Shown here piece by piece: positions 62,332 to 64,000 of a stretch of 64,000 nucleotides of DNA. Source of the DNA: JAKOUY01 sp037045185. GTDB lineage: Bacteria > Actinomycetota > Acidimicrobiia > Acidimicrobiales > Ilumatobacteraceae. A program made the position numbers and the translations under genes. Location of the stretch: positions 1-64,000 of the forward strand of contig JBAOHQ010000003.1 in NCBI GenBank assembly GCA_037045185.1, given 5' to 3'. Position 1 is the first letter of the stretch. The number at the start of each line of letters is the position of its first letter. The notes beneath the pieces are model-generated. The model did no database searches and was not told the DNA's origin. It saw nothing but the letters and a program-made list of their open reading frames with translations.

Positions 62332-64000
62332 TCACATCGAGGGTTGCTTGGCGATCTCGTTGAGGAACTCGTCGTTGGTCCGGAAGGTCTTCAACCGGTC
62401 GATCAGCAGTTCCAGGCCAGGGGCGGCGTTGCCGTCGGCGGCCAGGCCGCTGAGCACGCGGCGCAGCTTCCAGACCATCTGCAACTGCTTGCGGTCGAAC
62501 AGCAACTCCTCGTGGCGGGTGCTGGAGGCGTCGACGTCGATCGCCGGGTAGACGCGGCGCTCGGCCAGGCGGCGATCGAGGCGCAGCTCCATGTTGCCGG
62601 TGCCCTTGAACTCCTCGAAGATCGCCTCGTCCATCCGGCTGTTGGTCTCCACCAGCGCCGTGGCCAAGATGGTGAGCGAGCCACCCTCTTCCACGTTGCG
62701 AGCGGCGCCGAAGAACTTCTTCGGTGGGTAGAGGGCGCCGGCGTCGATACCGCCCGACAGGATGCGCCCGCTGGCCGGGGCGGCCAGGTTGTAGGCCCGG
62801 CTGAGGCGGGTGATGCCGTCGAGGATGACCACCACGTCGTGGCCCATCTCGACCAGTCGCTTGGCCTTCTCGATGGCCAGCTCGGCGACGTGGGTGTGCT
62901 CGTCGCTGGGGCGGTCGAAGGTGCTGGAGATGACCTCGCCGTTCACGCTGCGACGGATGTCGGTCACTTCCTCGGGGCGCTCGTCGATGAGCAGGTAGAT
63001 CAGCTTGACCTCGGGGTTGTTGCGCTCGATCGAGGTGGCGATGGTCTTCAGCACCGTGGTCTTGCCGGCCTTCGGCGGGGACACCACCAGGCCACGCTGG
63101 CCCTTGCCGATCGGCGAGATCAGATCGACGATGCGCGCCGTCATGTTGGCCGGATCCATCGGGTTCTCCAGGCGCAGCTTCTCGTCGGGGAACAGGGCGG
63201 TGAGATCCTCGAAGCGCGGCCGGCCCTTGGCCTGGTCCGGCTCGGCGTCGTTGATCGTGTGGATCTCGAGCATCGCCGGGTTCTTCTCGTTGCGACCGGC
63301 CGGGCGGACCAGGCCGGTGACGTGGTCACCCTTGCGCAGGCCGTACTGGCGGGTGAGCTTCACCGGGATGTAGGCGTCGTCACGGCTGGGCAGGTAGCCG
63401 TTCACCCGCAGGAAGCCGTAGCCCTCGTCACGCAGGTCCAGATAGCCGGACACCTTGACGGGCTCCATGCTGATCTGCTCGCCGTCGGCGGAGGACTGCT
63501 GGGCGCCCTGGCCGGCGTGCTGGCCCTGCTGGCGAGGCCCGTCGAAGCGGTCCGAGCCCTGCGGGCCGTCGTTGCGGTTCTTGCCACGGCGCCGGCGCCG
63601 GCGGCGGCTGTTGCGGCTCTCGCCGTCGTGGGGACCGTCCTCACCGTCATCGTCACCGTCGGCGTCACCGGCCGGGGCGGATGCCGGCGCCGAGGCGGCG
63701 GCCACCACCGCTGGCGACGCCGCGGCAGAGTCGGCGTCCACCTCACCGGAACGCATCAGGGCCACCTCCCAGTCGGCGAGCGGCTCGCCGTCGGGACCGA
63801 GCACGACCTCGGCCACCTCGGGGGTGGCGGCCGGCGCCGCGGCGTGACTCACACCGTTCGCCGGAGCGGCCTCGGCCGCTGGCGCCGACTTCGGCCACCG
63901 ACGCCACCGGGACGGCGGGTGCGGCAGGTGCGGCGCCGTTGGTGGGCGCGCTCGGGCCGGCGCCCGTGGTTTCGAGGATCTTGCCGATGATGGTCGACTT
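62332..64000 (-). CDS. rho: Transcription termination factor Rho (5' end outside window; reading frame broken near 63885)
   Basis: Hexameric RNA helicase. Visible: part of the N-terminal domain (KSTIIGKILETTGAG at the window edge), a long Ala/Pro/Gly- and Asp/Arg-rich insert including RRRRRRRGKNRN, the RNA-binding cold-shock-like EGYGFLRVNGYLPSRDDAYI, P-loop SPPKAGKTTVLK, and the Q/R loops (ATALVETNSRMDEAIFEEFKGTGN). A one-base break near 63885 separates SVAEVG from APAAEAAPANG. The charged insert is an actinobacterial trait. Ends KQPSM. Confidence 0.95.
   Translation of the reverse strand, partial: SRPSSARSSKPRAPARARPPTAPHLPHPPSRWRRWPKSAPAAEAAPANGVSHAAAPAATPEVAEVVLGPDGEPLADWEVALMRSGEVDADSAAASPAVVAAASAPASAPAGDADGDDDGEDGPHDGESRNSRRRRRRRGKNRNDGPQGSDRFDGPRQQGQHAGQGAQQSSADGEQISMEPVKVSGYLDLRDEGYGFLRVNGYLPSRDDAYIPVKLTRQYGLRKGDHVTGLVRPAGRNEKNPAMLEIHTINDAEPDQAKGRPRFEDLTALFPDEKLRLENPMDPANMTARIVDLISPIGKGQRGLVVSPPKAGKTTVLKTIATSIERNNPEVKLIYLLIDERPEEVTDIRRSVNGEVISSTFDRPSDEHTHVAELAIEKAKRLVEMGHDVVVILDGITRLSRAYNLAAPASGRILSGGIDAGALYPPKKFFGAARNVEEGGSLTILATALVETNSRMDEAIFEEFKGTGNMELRLDRRLAERRVYPAIDVDASSTRHEELLFDRKQLQMVWKLRRVLSGLAADGNAAPGLELLIDRLKTFRTNDEFLNEIAKQPSM

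Overview
High-GC actinobacterial chromosome segment. The gene content points to the class Acidimicrobiia or a relative: CarD, PknG with GlnX/GlnH, a MurA with Asp in place of the catalytic Cys, an ATP synthase with two b-type subunits, and frequent GTG starts. This assignment is an inference from protein families, as there is no rRNA in the window. I see no insertion sequence, prophage or CRISPR array; almost everything is chromosomal core or conserved accessory.

Layout. (1) 1-5200: end of a TIM-barrel isomerase-like gene, a LytR_C lipoprotein, PPK2, an MFS transporter, an alpha/beta hydrolase and an acyl-CoA dehydrogenase. (2) 5209-13755: a seven-gene, translationally coupled minus-strand signalling cassette: GlnX (membrane sensor), GlnH (binding lipoprotein), a coiled-coil protein, PknG kinase, PP2C phosphatase, a von Willebrand A protein and a zinc-ribbon/FHA protein. 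(3) 13.8-22.6 kb: 3-hydroxyisobutyrate dehydrogenase family, SDR, endonuclease/phosphatase, glutamine synthetase family, DUF885 peptidase, and a GGDEF-EAL protein preceded by a small ORF. (4) 22.6-33.9 kb: carD, tRNA-Arg(TCT), cinA, pgsA, rimO, ftsK, a DUF937 protein, rnj, dapA, enoyl-CoA hydratase, meaB and a NifU-domain gene. (5) 34-43.4 kb: cupredoxin lipoprotein, murA, MFS, TEX30-like hydrolase, J-domain protein, an internally duplicated orphan protein, an S9 peptidase, two tiny ORFs, a perfect hairpin over the glpX start, glpX and an SDR. (6) 43.4-64 kb: a minus-strand housekeeping run reading rho, rpmE, orphan, prfA, prmC, then (after a plus-strand insert of nucleoside hydrolase, S9 peptidase and TerB-like) rpiB, glyA, wecA, atpI/Z and atpB-E-F'-F-H-A-G-D-C. 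This preserves an ancient order shared with Firmicutes.

Quality warning. Thirteen genes, several of them essential (atpD, murA, prfA, rho, atpG, cinA), carry isolated reading-frame breaks, 14 in all, with intact family sequence on both sides. I read these as indel errors in the assembly rather than decay, and I annotate each such gene as one CDS across the break.

Most interesting signals: the GlnX-GlnH-PknG-PP2C-vWA-FHA cassette with recurring zinc ribbons; a helix-hairpin-helix domain fused to the ATP synthase gamma subunit; a 14-bp perfect hairpin that buries the glpX ribosome binding site and start; and a 33-residue hydrophobic peptide with a possibly structured leader in front of a c-di-GMP enzyme.
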